Shown here one piece after another: positions 25,671 through 35,448 of a stretch of DNA of 64,000 nucleotides. A program made the position numbers and the translations under genes. Numbering within the stretch: the first letter of the stretch is position 1; each line of letters opens with the position of its first letter. The notes below the pieces were generated by a model. It saw only the letters and a program-made list of their open reading frames with translations. It was not told the origin of the DNA and searched no databases. This DNA comes from Kaistella treverensis (GTDB lineage: Bacteria > Bacteroidota > Bacteroidia > Flavobacteriales > Weeksellaceae), in the NCBI RefSeq assembly GCF_900114045.1, contig NZ_FORQ01000001.1, forward strand, positions 682,001-746,000, in the 5' to 3' direction.

Positions 25671-28070
25671 TTAAGAACGAAGTTCGGCGGCAAATTCTTT
25701 TTTGAAAGTGTTAATTAAAGAATTCATCACTTCAGAAATATCCTTGTCTTCGAGGGTTTTTTCTTCATTCAGCAATTCAAAACTCATCGCGTAAGATTTT
25801 TTACCTTCCGGTAAATTTTTGCCTTCGTACACATCAAAAAGATTGATGCTTTTTAAATATTTTGATGGATTTTTCCGCGCGGATTTATACAGATCAGCAT
25901 ACGAAATATTTTTATCAACCAACAAAGCCAAATCTTTCCGCGTTTTATTAAATTTAGGAATGTCCTTGAATTTCAGATTGGTTTTTGCGCGAAGTTGCTG
26001 CGCGAATTCAAGCTCGATTTCGGCGTAGAAACATTCCTGGTCGATGTCCGCATCTTTAAGCAATTCTGGTGAAACTTTACCTAAACGTGCTAAAGTTTTA
26101 CCATCCACAGAAAGTTCAACAACATCGGAAAAGCGAGAATCTTCTAGCACTTTTTCTTCAAGTTCTACCGGCAGCGAATCCAGCAAAATTTTCACATAAG
26201 ATTTTAAATGGTAAAAATCGGTAGAGGATTTTGGCTGAAGCCAGTTTTCAAAAGCGTCGCGGCCCGAAACTAAAATCGCAAGCTGCTTGCGCTCTTCATA
26301 TTTCTCAGTTTTGTGGTAAACTTTTCCGAGTTCGAAAAACTTAATGTTCGGATTTTTCCGCTTGATATTATAATCCGCGTTTTCCAAAAGACCTTCCAAC
26401 AAAGATTTTCGCATAAACTGCAAATCGCTGCTTAAAGGATTTAAAATTTTCACCGCGTTGGTTTCATCTTTCACCGAAGTGAGTGAATTGTTCATCGCTT
26501 CGTAAAAACCGTTGCTTTGCAAAGTGCGCGCCCAGGAATTTTCCAACGCATCCTGATCGTTAAAGCTTAATTTTACCGGCGTAAATGAAAGTTTTTGTGG
26601 AAAATCTATTTTGTTATAACCGTAAATCCGCATGATTTCTTCAATCACATCAATTTCACGCGTAACATCGGCGCGGTATGGCGGTACAGAAATTTCCAGC
26701 CCGTTTTGAATTTCGTTTAAAACAACGATGTCCAAAGCTTTTAAAATTTCTTTAATTTTTTCTTTATGGATTTTTATGCCGAGAATTTGCTCAATTTTTG
26801 AAAATCTTAAGATGATATAATGATCTTCAATTTTTGTCGGATAATTTTCCAAAATTTCACCAACCAGATTTCCGCCCGCAATTTCTTCAAGGAGTTTCAC
26901 CGCGTGCGATAAAGCAATTTTGGTCATATTCGGGTCAACGCCTCGTTCAAAGCGGAATGACGCATCGGTATTCAGCGCATGAAATTTTGCACCTTTCCGA
27001 ACTCCAACCGGATTAAAATAAGCACTTTCCAGAAAAATGGTTTTCGTAGAATCTGAAACGCCAGACGTGGCGCCACCAAAAACGCCGGCAAGACACATGG
27101 GTGTATCTTTTCCGTCTTTAATCATAATTTCGGTGCCGTTCAGCGTGCGCTCCACTCCATCTAAAGTTGTGAATTTTGTGCCTGTTGCGCTTACACCAAC
27201 TTTTACTTTTTTTCCGCTGATTTTATCAGCATCGAAAGCGTGTAACGGCTGCCCGAAGGAATGCAGAATATAATTGGTGATGTCCACGATATTATTAATC
27301 GGGCTTAAACCAATCGCCTGCAAACGCGTTTTCAACCAATCCGGTGAAGTCTCAACTTTCACATTTTCGATGATTGCGCCTAAATATTTCGGTGCTAAAT
27401 CGCTATTTTCTATTTCAATTTTAAAGGAATGATTTCCTTCGCTTACCAAAGGTTTTTCAGCAACTTTATGGAAATCAGAAGCTATCTGATGTGTAGATAA
27501 ATAAGCATTCAGATCACGCGCAACTCCGTAATGCGACATTGCGTCAGTTCTGTTCGGCGTTAGCCCAATTTCGTAAACCGCGTCACTATTTAATTCAAAA
27601 TAATCAGCGAAATTTTTTCCGACTTCATATTTTGTTTCATCCAAAATCATAATTCCGCCGTGGTCGTCGCTTAAACCCAACTCGTCTTCAGCACAGATCA
27701 TTCCCTGAGATTTTTCACCACGGATTTTGGCTTCTTTCATCACCAGTTTTTCGCCGCCTTTGTAAATGGTAGTTCCAACGGTGGCAACCGGTACGGTTTG
27801 TCCGGCAGCAACATTCGGTGCGCCACACACAATATGCAACGGCGTTCCGGAACCGATGTCAACAGTAGTTACTTTTAATTTATCAGCATTCGGATGCTTT
27901 TCGCAGGTTAAAATTTTGCCCACGACAATACCTTGCAAACTGCCTTTTACAGACTCGAACTGTTCAATTCCTTCCACTTCCAAACCGATGTCGGTAAGAT
28001 ATTCACCAATTTTTTCGGTTTTCAGATCCGTAGAAATATAGTCTTTAAGCCAGTTATTAGAGATTTTCAT
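25671..28070 (-). CDS. pheT: Phenylalanine--tRNA ligase subunit beta
   Basis: This 799-residue protein is the beta subunit of the alpha2-beta2 phenylalanyl-tRNA synthetase. Domains in order: EMAP/tRNA-binding-like OB fold (residues 40-150, starting near GIVVGKILTCEKHPNADKLKV), B3/B4 editing core (210-390, HAFDADKI and FRFERGVDPN), B5, the catalytic-like core, and the C-terminal ferredoxin-fold anticodon-binding domain (FPKFNKTRKDLALLVD-like). Length is normal. The pheS gene is not adjacent, as in many Bacteroidota. Confidence 0.97.
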   Translation of the reverse strand: MKISNNWLKDYISTDLKTEKIGEYLTDIGLEVEGIEQFESVKGSLQGIVVGKILTCEKHPNADKLKVTTVDIGSGTPLHIVCGAPNVAAGQTVPVATVGTTIYKGGEKLVMKEAKIRGEKSQGMICAEDELGLSDDHGGIMILDETKYEVGKNFADYFELNSDAVYEIGLTPNRTDAMSHYGVARDLNAYLSTHQIASDFHKVAEKPLVSEGNHSFKIEIENSDLAPKYLGAIIENVKVETSPDWLKTRLQAIGLSPINNIVDITNYILHSFGQPLHAFDADKISGKKVKVGVSATGTKFTTLDGVERTLNGTEIMIKDGKDTPMCLAGVFGGATSGVSDSTKTIFLESAYFNPVGVRKGAKFHALNTDASFRFERGVDPNMTKIALSHAVKLLEEIAGGNLVGEILENYPTKIEDHYIILRFSKIEQILGIKIHKEKIKEILKALDIVVLNEIQNGLEISVPPYRADVTREIDVIEEIMRIYGYNKIDFPQKLSFTPVKLSFNDQDALENSWARTLQSNGFYEAMNNSLTSVKDETNAVKILNPLSSDLQFMRKSLLEGLLENADYNIKRKNPNIKFFELGKVYHKTEKYEERKQLAILVSGRDAFENWLQPKSSTDFYHLKSYVKILLDSLPVELEEKVLEDSRFSDVVELSVDGKTLARLGKVSPELLKDADIDQECFYAEIELEFAQQLRAKTNLKFKDIPKFNKTRKDLALLVDKNISYADLYKSARKNPSKYLKSINLFDVYEGKNLPEGKKSYAMSFELLNEEKTLEDKDISEVMNSLINTFKKEFAAELRS

Positions 28071-28154
28071 TGCTGTTGTAAATTGTAAATTATAATTCAG
28101 ATTTCAATTAAAATTTTGAAATAAGAAAGTGGCAAATATCGTGATTCTGAAGGT

Positions 28155-28192
28155 TAAAAAAAAATTGAGATTCAAAAATATTGAATCTCAAT
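28155..28192 (-). terminator. Terminator of dnaN
   Basis: A 12-bp stem ATTGAGATTCAA/TTGAATCTCAAT has a 5-base loop and is followed on the minus strand by a T-run. It lies about 30 bases past the dnaN stop. Confidence 0.9.
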
Positions 28193-28223
28193 CTGTATAT
28201 TTTAAAAATATTGTTTGTAAATT

Positions 28224-29354
28224 TTACATTCCAATGACCGGCATGGAAAGCATCAGGATTTTTTCTTCGTCTTCCAGACCGTCTACCGGCTCGATAATTC
28301 CCGGGCGGTTCGGCTGAGACATTTTCATGGTAATATCGTCTGCGGATAAAACCGACAGCATTTCGGTTAAAAATTTCGAGCTAAAACCGATATTTATATC
28401 TTCACCATTATAATCACACGGTATCTGCATATCTGCTTTGTTCGCAAATTCGGTGTCTTCTGCATGAAGGTGCAAAATATTCCCCGAAAGTTTGAAGCGA
28501 ACCTGATTCGTAGATTTATTCGACATAATCGAAGCTCTTCTGATGGAGCTTAATAATAAATTACGGTTGATGGTTAAAACATTCGGATTTTCTTTCGGAA
28601 TTACCGCAGAATAATTCGGGTATTTTCCATCGATCAGGCGGCAAATCCAGATATTATTTCCGAAGGTGAACTTCGCCATATTTTCATTAAATTCAATCGC
28701 AACATCTTCGCTGGAAGACGCCAGAATGCTTTTGAAAATTGACAGCGGTTTCTTCGGCATAATGAATTCTACCGGCTCTGCGTTGATTAAATCGGTTCTT
28801 TTATAAACCACCAAACGGTGAGAATCTGTAGATACAAAATTGGTTTCATCTTCTTTAAACTGAAAAAGTACGCCAGTCATTACCGGACGTAAAGAATCGT
28901 TGCTGGTCGCGAATAAAGTATTGCTTAAAGCTTCGGATAAAATTCCTGCAGAAATGGTTACTTTTTGTGAAGCATCAAATTCCGGAATTTCCGGATAATC
29001 TTCAGCGTGGTCCAGGGCTACCGCGAAATTATCTTTTTCGTCTAAAATTTCGAGCAATTTTCCGTTTCCGTCTTCCGAATCTTTAATCGAAAGTGTAAGT
29101 GGCTGTTCCCCGTAAGTTTTTACAAATTCCTGAAAAATCTTGGCTGGAACGGCAATTTTTCCTTCCGCGTCAGATTTTACATCAAGTGAAGTTATCAAAG
29201 TTGTTTCTCCGTCCGAAGCCGTAACTTTCAAGATATCTTTTTCGATTTCAAATAAAAAGTTCTCAAGAATAGGCCGCGACTGCGAGTTCGAAATAACGCC
29301 GCTTACGGTTTGCAAGGCTTTTTGCAATTCACTACTGGAAACAATAAATTTCAT
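28224..29354 (-). CDS. dnaN: DNA polymerase III beta sliding clamp
   Basis: This 376-residue protein is the processivity clamp of the replicative polymerase. Three repeated clamp domains of about 120 residues are visible; the first begins MKFIVSSSELQKALQTVSGV, and the C-terminus ends LMLSMPVIGM, the conserved MPMR-like tail of the peptide-binding pocket in a flavobacterial version. I start at the ATG at 29354, since the TTG three codons upstream is unlikely. The gene has its own promoter and terminator and is not linked to dnaA here. Confidence 0.96.
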   Translation of the reverse strand: MKFIVSSSELQKALQTVSGVISNSQSRPILENFLFEIEKDILKVTASDGETTLITSLDVKSDAEGKIAVPAKIFQEFVKTYGEQPLTLSIKDSEDGNGKLLEILDEKDNFAVALDHAEDYPEIPEFDASQKVTISAGILSEALSNTLFATSNDSLRPVMTGVLFQFKEDETNFVSTDSHRLVVYKRTDLINAEPVEFIMPKKPLSIFKSILASSSEDVAIEFNENMAKFTFGNNIWICRLIDGKYPNYSAVIPKENPNVLTINRNLLLSSIRRASIMSNKSTNQVRFKLSGNILHLHAEDTEFANKADMQIPCDYNGEDINIGFSSKFLTEMLSVLSADDITMKMSQPNRPGIIEPVDGLEDEEKILMLSMPVIGM

Positions 29355-29378
29355 AAAACTCAATTATTATTAATTTCA

Positions 29379-29411
29379 CAAATATATAAATTAAACCCCG
29401 AAAAAATGCAA
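29379..29411 (-). promoter_or_regulatory. Candidate dnaN promoter
   Basis: On the minus strand TTG, a 22-base spacer and TATATTTG lie 24 bases ahead of the dnaN ATG. The spacer is longer than the usual 19 bases. Confidence 0.45.
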
Positions 29412-29455
29412 CATTACGGCGCCTAAAAAGTTGAAGTCCTAAAAAGTTACTAACA

Positions 29456-30172
29456 TTAATCTGCGGTCTGCAAATCATTTTTTTTCCAGGTTGATGGATC
29501 GATATCTACCGATAAGGCGAGGTAGAGAAAGTGCAGATTTCTATTGCCTTTTGATGAAAATTCTCTTTGCCAAAGGTAGCCGCCAGACAACGCAAAAACG
29601 TCATCAATCTGGTAACTCAAACCACTGAAAACGCGGTTCCGTGCAAACCAAACTTCATCAGCCGGTATGAAGAAAACTTCATCGTAAACATTGGCGGAAA
29701 TGGTTCCCGGTTCTACAGTTTTGCTGTTCAGCGGCGCGGAGATGTTCAGGCGGTAACGCAAACGGATCCGGTCCGAAGTCGCATCTTTTTTTGGTTCATA
29801 AAACCAGCTTTTTTCCGCTCTTACCCGATTTTCAAATTTAAATCTTCCGGAATGCAAATCCTGAATATCCTGCAGCCAAATGCGGAATTCTTCCTTCACA
29901 AAAGAACGGTTAGTGTAATTCCCGTAGCGCCCAATTCCCACCAAAAATTTGTTGTTTGGCGTGATTTTATAACCTACTCCACCTTTCAGCTCGTAATAAT
30001 CCGGATAAGAAAAATCTTCGATACCGCGAAGTTGACCTTCAACATAAGAATACCATTTATCATTGATTTTATAGTCAATGGTAATAACGTTATAGCTCGA
30101 AATATGTTCTTTCTGGGCAGAAACACTGAGAAATATTAAGAAACTGAGTAAAAAAAGAACACGTTTTGACAT
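29456..30172 (-). CDS. DUF2490 outer-membrane-like protein
   Basis: This 238-residue protein has a signal peptide (RVLFLLSFLIFLSVSAQ, cleavage near residue 19) and the DUF2490 pattern: alternating beta-strand segments rich in aromatic residues, such as WYSYVEGQLRG, FKFENRVRAEKSWF and RIRLRYRLNIS. It probably forms a small outer-membrane beta barrel. It lies 44 bases downstream of a TonB-dependent receptor gene and may be cotranscribed with it. The role is unknown. Confidence 0.85.
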   Translation of the reverse strand: MSKRVLFLLSFLIFLSVSAQKEHISSYNVITIDYKINDKWYSYVEGQLRGIEDFSYPDYYELKGGVGYKITPNNKFLVGIGRYGNYTNRSFVKEEFRIWLQDIQDLHSGRFKFENRVRAEKSWFYEPKKDATSDRIRLRYRLNISAPLNSKTVEPGTISANVYDEVFFIPADEVWFARNRVFSGLSYQIDDVFALSGGYLWQREFSSKGNRNLHFLYLALSVDIDPSTWKKNDLQTAD

Positions 30173-30216
30173 TCAGTAAATTTTACCTGTAAAATTAGCA
30201 TTTTTTTTGCTTTTAT

Positions 30217-32025
30217 CTAAAGTGCTAATTTATACGTGAAACCTACATGAAACCAGCGGCCCGGCATCGGAACACCGAAAGTTTCGGTATACTTGGTATT
30301 CGTCACATTATTAATCAAAAGATAAAGGTTTAAATTTTTGAAATCATAACTGAATTTTTCATCAAGCAGCTGATAACTTCCGGTCGTCACCCTTTCGTTA
30401 TAGCGGTAAACTAGCTGATTTGTAAAATTTTTTAAGACCCGGTTTTCCAGTTTTGCTACAAATTGATGTTTTAAATTTTCCAATACATAACGAGAAATTA
30501 AATTCTGCGGATTTTTCAACGCGCTGTCGATGTAGGTGTAACCTAAAGAATATCCAGAAAATACACCGTCAAACCGCTGATTTATTTCCACTTCAAAACC
30601 TTTAGTATTAATCTCTCCGATGTTTTCCGCACGCCAAATATCATCAGCATTTTCTTTTACCCAATCGATGGAGTTTTCAGAATTTCGCGAAAAAAAGCTC
30701 ATTTTGCCCAGAAAATTTTTCTTTTGAAAACGATAGCCGAGTTCTGTAGAAAGCGCATTTTCAGGTTTTAAATCTGGATTTCCTTTCTCCGTTTTGCTTA
30801 CGTAATACAAATCGGTGAAAGTTGGGATGCGGTTTACTTTGGCTATATTTCCGTAAATTTTGTTGTTTTCATCGATGTCAAATCCGACATCCAGACCTGG
30901 ATAGAAAAAATCTCCCACGCCGGCATAGTTCGCCCAGGAAATTCCGGGTGAAATCTGCATTTTTTCCTGAAATAACGAAAAGTGATGTTCAAAGAAAACC
31001 TGTGTTAAAAACCGTTCACGGTCGCCGAGATTATTACTTGATAAAAATTCCTTCCGCAATTCCACGCCCACACCAGTTGTACCTAAAGTTGAAGTAAAAC
31101 TGCCGTTAACTTCTGCACCAACATTATTTCCGACGTGCATATTGCGGTAAATCTCCGGTTTTGCACGGTTGAACAAATATAGATCCTGTCCTCTGCGCCA
31201 GTACAGATTTGAATTTAAATTAAAGCGCTCGTACTTTTTCTCCACACCAAAACTTACCAAAGAAGCCTGAGTTTCTTCATATTGTTCGGTCGCGGCAGGT
31301 GACGCATAAAAGCCATTAGCACCGAACTTTTTCTCCTGAAATCCAGCCTGAAATTTCAGCTTTCCGTTCGAGATTTGGTATTGATTCTGGTAAAAAAGCT
31401 GGTTAATTTTATAATCAGTGTTATGACGGTAACCTTCGGAAGAGGAAGTATTTGCCTGAAAAAGATTCGAAAATTTTTCGTTCCCGAACTGTGCACCGAG
31501 GCCCAAACTGTACGTTTCGAAATCGCCGCCGCTGCCGGAAATATTCACCACATCTTCGGAGCTGGGTTTTGTAATAATATTGATGACACCTGCATAAGCA
31601 TTCTGACCAAAACGCCGTGCTGCGGGACCTTTTATGACTTCAATTTTTTCAACAGCGGAAATATCGAACGGCAAACTCATGGAATTATGACCGGTCTGCG
31701 AATCATTAATTCGGATTCCATTCACCAAAATCAAAACCTGCTCAAAACTGCTTCCGCGCAGCGAAACATCAGCCTGAACACCATTTCCACCACGGCGGCG
31801 AATGTCAAATCCTGTAACTGTCGCTAAAAGTTCTTCCACGCTTTTTGCGGGCGACGCGCTGATTTCAGCTTTTGAAATTACGGTGATGTTTTCATTCACC
31901 TTCTGCACCGGAAGTTCCAAAAATTTTCCCTGCACGGTAACTTGCTCAATTTTGCTTTCTTTTTCCTGTGCTGATATTCCAAAAACGGTAAAGAAGGCCA
32001 AAACAGTTGGTGTTATTTTTTTCAT
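30217..32025 (-). CDS. TonB-dependent outer membrane receptor (BtuB-like)
   Basis: This 602-residue receptor has a signal peptide (residues 1-19), a plug domain (about 40-150, with SVEELLATVTGFDIRRRGGNG and VEKIEVIKGPAARRFGQNAYAG) and a 22-strand-type barrel ending in an aromatic-rich C-terminus. It lacks the carboxypeptidase-like N-terminal domain of SusC receptors. Its size matches BtuB/cobalamin and siderophore receptors; the ligand is unknown. I see no cobalamin riboswitch in the leader. The DUF2490 gene follows. Confidence 0.9.
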   Translation of the reverse strand: MKKITPTVLAFFTVFGISAQEKESKIEQVTVQGKFLELPVQKVNENITVISKAEISASPAKSVEELLATVTGFDIRRRGGNGVQADVSLRGSSFEQVLILVNGIRINDSQTGHNSMSLPFDISAVEKIEVIKGPAARRFGQNAYAGVINIITKPSSEDVVNISGSGGDFETYSLGLGAQFGNEKFSNLFQANTSSSEGYRHNTDYKINQLFYQNQYQISNGKLKFQAGFQEKKFGANGFYASPAATEQYEETQASLVSFGVEKKYERFNLNSNLYWRRGQDLYLFNRAKPEIYRNMHVGNNVGAEVNGSFTSTLGTTGVGVELRKEFLSSNNLGDRERFLTQVFFEHHFSLFQEKMQISPGISWANYAGVGDFFYPGLDVGFDIDENNKIYGNIAKVNRIPTFTDLYYVSKTEKGNPDLKPENALSTELGYRFQKKNFLGKMSFFSRNSENSIDWVKENADDIWRAENIGEINTKGFEVEINQRFDGVFSGYSLGYTYIDSALKNPQNLISRYVLENLKHQFVAKLENRVLKNFTNQLVYRYNERVTTGSYQLLDEKFSYDFKNLNLYLLINNVTNTKYTETFGVPMPGRWFHVGFTYKLAL

Positions 32026-32201
32026 ATAGAAATTTTTTTGCCGTTATTTATGCAAATTTTTTAATTTTATAAAAAGCTCAATTTTCTTTATTTGATGCGG
32101 CTTTAATAAACTTTCGACGGCAAATATATTTCAGAAAAAGACAATAAAACAACTATTTTTTAATTAATTTTTATTTCAGAAAAATTGGGCCTTTTTGCCG
32201 C
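32026..32201. other. AT-rich intergenic stretch upstream of the TonB-dependent receptor
   Basis: No gene is seen in this part of the 387-base gap. It holds a hairpin-type repeat near 32036-32063 (TTTTTGCCG and TGCAAATTTTTT) and extremely AT-rich sequence. The rest of the gap contains a candidate microgene and a -7 box for uvrA. Confidence 0.5.
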
Positions 32202-32236
32202 AAAAAAAATGCAACGCGCGTGCATTGCATTTTTTC
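32202..32236 (-). terminator. Terminator of a candidate microgene
   Basis: On the minus strand ATGCAA and TTGCAT (extended by A-T pairs) enclose a 10-base GC-rich loop and are followed by a T-run of seven. Confidence 0.7.
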
Positions 32237-32247
32237 TGTTTTAACCT

Positions 32248-32298
32248 TTATCTTTTTTTCATCAAATGTGTAATTAGATCATTCAGAATTTTTCTCAT
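32248..32298 (-). CDS. Candidate 16-residue microprotein gene
   Basis: A 16-codon frame encodes MRKILNDLITHLMKKR. It is short, basic at both ends, and amphipathic. It would be trivial on its own, but it sits in a complete small transcription unit: a perfect -7 box (TATTTTTG, 32332-32339) ahead of it, an A-rich start context, and a terminator hairpin with a T-run starting 12 bases after the stop. It could equally be a small non-coding RNA of about 120 nt. I do not recognise the peptide. Only conservation or transcript data could settle it. Confidence 0.35.
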   Translation of the reverse strand: MRKILNDLITHLMKKR

Positions 32299-32331
32299 GA
32301 TATTATTACTTTATTTGTCTAACAAAGATTG

Positions 32332-32339
32332 CAAAAATA
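32332..32339 (-). promoter_or_regulatory. Candidate -7 box (TATTTTTG) of the microgene
   Basis: A perfect TAnnTTTG box on the minus strand would give a leader of about 28 bases. No well-spaced TTTG is seen. Confidence 0.4.
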
Positions 32340-32412
32340 TATTTAAACTCCAAATTTGCCGCAGAATATTTCTCTCAAAAAATCCGTAATTTTGTAAGCT
32401 TTAATTCAACAC

Positions 32413-35199
32413 ATGATTGCACCTGCAGATATCGATATAAAAAAGTTCCTGTACGTAAAAAACGCGCACCTTAACAATCTGAAACACATTGATGTTCTGA
32501 TTCCTAAGAATAAGCTCGTCGTGATTACTGGAGTTTCGGGAAGTGGAAAATCTTCGCTGGCTTTCGACACGATTTACGCCGAAGGACAGCGCCGGTACGT
32601 AGAAAGTTTAAGCTCTTACGCGCGCCAGTTTTTGGGAAAATTAGAAAAACCGAAAGTTGACGATATTAAAGGTTTGGCGCCTTCCATCGCCATCCAGCAA
32701 AAAGTAATTTCCAGCAATCCGCGCTCTACTGTCGGAACTTCTACGGAAGTTTACGATTATCTGAAATTGCTTTTCGCGCGTGTCGGACGTACATTTTCGC
32801 CGGTTTCCGGAAATGAGGTTAAAAAAGATTCGGTTACGGATGTTATTAATTTCATCGAAAGTAATGAAAACCAGACTTTTCTGCTGCGTTCACCATTGCA
32901 ATTTGAAGTTTCAAAATTTGCCGAACAAGTCAACACGCTGAAACTTTCGGGTTTTACACGATTGGAAGTCAATGGAAATGTCGCCGGAATTGAAGATTTG
33001 GAAAGTTTCGGTTTCATCCCGGAAAAAGATATGGAAATCCAGCTTGTTCTAGACCGTTTCAGCTACGAAAATGATGAGAGTTTTCTTCAAAGATTGGCAG
33101 ATTCCATCCAAATGGCGTTTTACGAAGGTCACGGTTACTGTTCACTGAAAAACATCGAAACCGGAAAAATTACCGAATTTTCGAATAAATTCGAGCTCGA
33201 CGGAATAGAATTTATGGAGCCAAACGTGCATTTTTTCAGCTTTAATAATCCTTACGGCGCGTGTCCGGAATGCGAAGGTTACGGAAAAGTCATCGGTATT
33301 GATGAAGATTTGGTGATTCCGAATAAGAATTTATCCATTTTTGAAGACGCCGTTGCCTGCTGGAAAGGTGAAAGCATGAGCGAATGGAAACGGAATTTCA
33401 TTAAAACCGCGAAAGATTTTCCGGTTCATAAACCCTATCACCAGCTGACTAAAGATCAGAAAAATTATCTGTGGAAAGGCGACCAAACGCGAAGTTTTCC
33501 ATCGATTAACAGTTTCTTCAAAATGCTGGAGGAAAATCTCTATAAAATCCAGTACCGCGTTATGATTTCTCGCTATCGCGGCAAAACGCTGTGCCCAACT
33601 TGTGAAGGTTTGCGCCTGCGCGAAGAAACAAAATGGGTAAAAATCGATGGATACAGCATTCAGTCAATGATTGAACTGCCTTTGGATGAATTTTTACCAT
33701 TGATCAAGTCCATCAAACTGAACAAACACGACGCGGAAATTGCAAAAAGACTGCTTTACGAAATTACCACGCGGCTGGAATTTTTAGATAAGGTTGGCTT
33801 AGGATATCTCACCATTAACCGAACTTCAAATACCTTGTCCGGCGGCGAAAGTCAGCGAATTAACCTGGCAACTTCGCTGGGAAGTTCACTCGTTGGCTCT
33901 ATTTATATTTTAGATGAGCCTTCTATAGGTTTACACTCGCGCGACACCGAAAATTTAATTGAAGTATTGAAAAATCTGCGTGATTTGGGAAATACCGTTA
34001 TTGTGGTAGAACATGATGAAGATGTGATGAAAGCTGCTGATTACATCATCGACATCGGACCTGAAGCCGGGTTTCTAGGCGGTGATTTGGTATTTGCCGG
34101 TGATTTTACGGAGCTTGAAAGTGCTGATACTTTAACCTCGAAATACCTTACCGGAAGACTGGAAATAAAAGTTCCGGAAAAGCGCCGTAAACCAAAAGAA
34201 TGGATTCACATTAAAGGTGCACGGCAAAATAACCTTAAAAATATTGATGTAGATATTCCGCTTGAATGTCTGGCGGTGATTACGGGCGTTTCCGGCAGCG
34301 GAAAATCAACTTTAATGAAAGAAATTCTGACCACCGACATTCAGATTCAGCTCGGAATGGGCGGTAAAAAAGGTGATTATGACTCAGTAGAATTTCCACC
34401 GAAACTCATTAAAAATATCGAGCTTATCGACCAAAATCCGATTGGAAAATCTTCGCGCTCGAATCCTGTAACCTACTTAAAAGCTTACGACGACATCCGC
34501 GATTTATTTTCGAAGCAAAAACTGGCAAAAATGCAGGGTTTAATGCCAAAACATTTTTCGTTTAATGTAGATGGCGGGCGTTGCGAAGAATGCAAAGGTG
34601 AAGGCGTAATCACCGTCTCCATGCAGTTTATGGCAGACATCGATCTTGAATGTGAAACCTGCCATGGCACGCGTTTTAAAAACGAAATTCTGGAAATTAG
34701 ATTCGATGAAAAAAATATTTCAGATGTGCTGCACATGACTGTGGACGAAGCTTTGGAATTTTTCACCGATAATGATCAACATAAAATCGTTACCAAATTA
34801 AAACCTCTGCAGGAAGTTGGTCTCGGTTATCTTCAACTTGGCCAAAGCTCTTCTACCCTTTCCGGCGGTGAAGCGCAGCGCGTGAAATTAGCTTCGTTTT
34901 TGGTGAAAGGCGTAACGACGGATAAAACGCTGTTTATATTTGATGAACCTTCTACCGGACTGCATTTTCATGACATCAATAAACTTCTGAAATCGCTGCA
35001 GGCATTAATAGAACTCGGACATTCGGTGATTGTGATTGAGCATCAGCCGGATATTATAAAAACCGCCGATTATATTATCGACATCGGCCCGGAAGCCGGA
35101 AAATATGGCGGTGAAATTGTTTTCGTCGGCACACCGGAAGATTTGGTGAAAAATAGGCAATCTTTTACCGGAAAATATTTGCTGGAAAAGCTGCAATAG
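32413..35199 (+). CDS. uvrA: Excinuclease ABC subunit A
   Basis: This 928-residue protein is the damage-recognition ATPase of nucleotide excision repair. Both ABC modules are complete: Walker A motifs [14 protein letters not shown] near residue 40 and [13 protein letters not shown] near 630, ABC signatures [13 protein letters not shown] and [13 protein letters not shown], and zinc-finger cysteine pairs CPECEGYG and [17 protein letters not shown]. Length is normal for bacterial UvrA. A -7 box (TAATTTTG) lies 18 bases ahead of the ATG. A short perfect hairpin and a tRNA gene follow. Confidence 0.97.
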   Translation: MIAPADIDIKKFLYVKNAHLNNLKHIDVLIPKNKLVVITGVSGSGKSSLAFDTIYAEGQRRYVESLSSYARQFLGKLEKPKVDDIKGLAPSIAIQQKVISSNPRSTVGTSTEVYDYLKLLFARVGRTFSPVSGNEVKKDSVTDVINFIESNENQTFLLRSPLQFEVSKFAEQVNTLKLSGFTRLEVNGNVAGIEDLESFGFIPEKDMEIQLVLDRFSYENDESFLQRLADSIQMAFYEGHGYCSLKNIETGKITEFSNKFELDGIEFMEPNVHFFSFNNPYGACPECEGYGKVIGIDEDLVIPNKNLSIFEDAVACWKGESMSEWKRNFIKTAKDFPVHKPYHQLTKDQKNYLWKGDQTRSFPSINSFFKMLEENLYKIQYRVMISRYRGKTLCPTCEGLRLREETKWVKIDGYSIQSMIELPLDEFLPLIKSIKLNKHDAEIAKRLLYEITTRLEFLDKVGLGYLTINRTSNTLSGGESQRINLATSLGSSLVGSIYILDEPSIGLHSRDTENLIEVLKNLRDLGNTVIVVEHDEDVMKAADYIIDIGPEAGFLGGDLVFAGDFTELESADTLTSKYLTGRLEIKVPEKRRKPKEWIHIKGARQNNLKNIDVDIPLECLAVITGVSGSGKSTLMKEILTTDIQIQLGMGGKKGDYDSVEFPPKLIKNIELIDQNPIGKSSRSNPVTYLKAYDDIRDLFSKQKLAKMQGLMPKHFSFNVDGGRCEECKGEGVITVSMQFMADIDLECETCHGTRFKNEILEIRFDEKNISDVLHMTVDEALEFFTDNDQHKIVTKLKPLQEVGLGYLQLGQSSSTLSGGEAQRVKLASFLVKGVTTDKTLFIFDEPSTGLHFHDINKLLKSLQALIELGHSVIVIEHQPDIIKTADYIIDIGPEAGKYGGEIVFVGTPEDLVKNRQSFTGKYLLEKLQ

Positions 35200-35286
35200 C
35201 AAATTTTAAGCTGCTGTTAAAAGGTCGCACCGCCGCTTGTGCCGCAAAGTTTAGGCGTGCTTAATATTAAGCAAAAGCAAAAAAAA

Positions 35287-35302
35287 GCCGCTTTTAAGCG
35301 GC
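35287..35302 (+). terminator. Hairpin downstream of uvrA, before tRNA-Arg
   Basis: GCCGCTT and AAGCGGC form a perfect palindromic stem preceded by an A-run and followed by a short T-rich stretch. It may terminate uvrA transcription; it belongs to the short GCC/GGC hairpin family of the window. Confidence 0.45.
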
Positions 35303-35311
35303 AATATTTTC

Positions 35312-35383
35312 AGCTTCATAGTTCAACGGATAGAACAAGAGTTTCCTAAACTTTAGATCCGGGTTCGATTCCCGGTGAAGCTA
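35312..35383 (+). tRNA. tRNA-Arg(CCT)
   Basis: A full cloverleaf folds over 72 bases: acceptor AGCTTCA/TGAAGCT, D stem GTTC/GAAC, anticodon stem AGAGT/ACTTT around the loop TTCCTAA (anticodon CCT at 35345-35347), and T arm CCGGG/CCCGG with TTCGATT. The discriminator is A and the CCA end is not encoded. It reads the AGG codon. Confidence 0.95.
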
Positions 35384-35393
35384 TTTTTAAAAA

Positions 35394-35433
35394 AACCGGT
35401 AAAAAGCAGGAAATTTTTCCAGTTTTTACCGGT
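35394..35433. terminator. Bidirectional terminator between tRNA-Arg and the M28 peptidase gene
   Basis: A 12-bp stem AACCGGTAAAAA/TTTTTACCGGTT encloses 16 bases. On the minus strand it is followed by a T-run of eight, 16 bases beyond the peptidase stop; on the plus strand it follows the tRNA by 10 bases. Confidence 0.8.
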
Positions 35434-35448
35434 TATTTCAAGGTTTTT

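Noticed and set aside
30217-32201. Cobalamin riboswitch expected upstream of a BtuB-like receptor
   Set aside because: The region upstream of the receptor is AT-rich and lacks the conserved B12-box core, so I make no riboswitch call.
32195-32389. 64-codon plus-strand frame upstream of uvrA
   Set aside because: It runs through a terminator hairpin and AT-rich sequence on the opposite strand of the candidate microgene, with no protein-like pattern.
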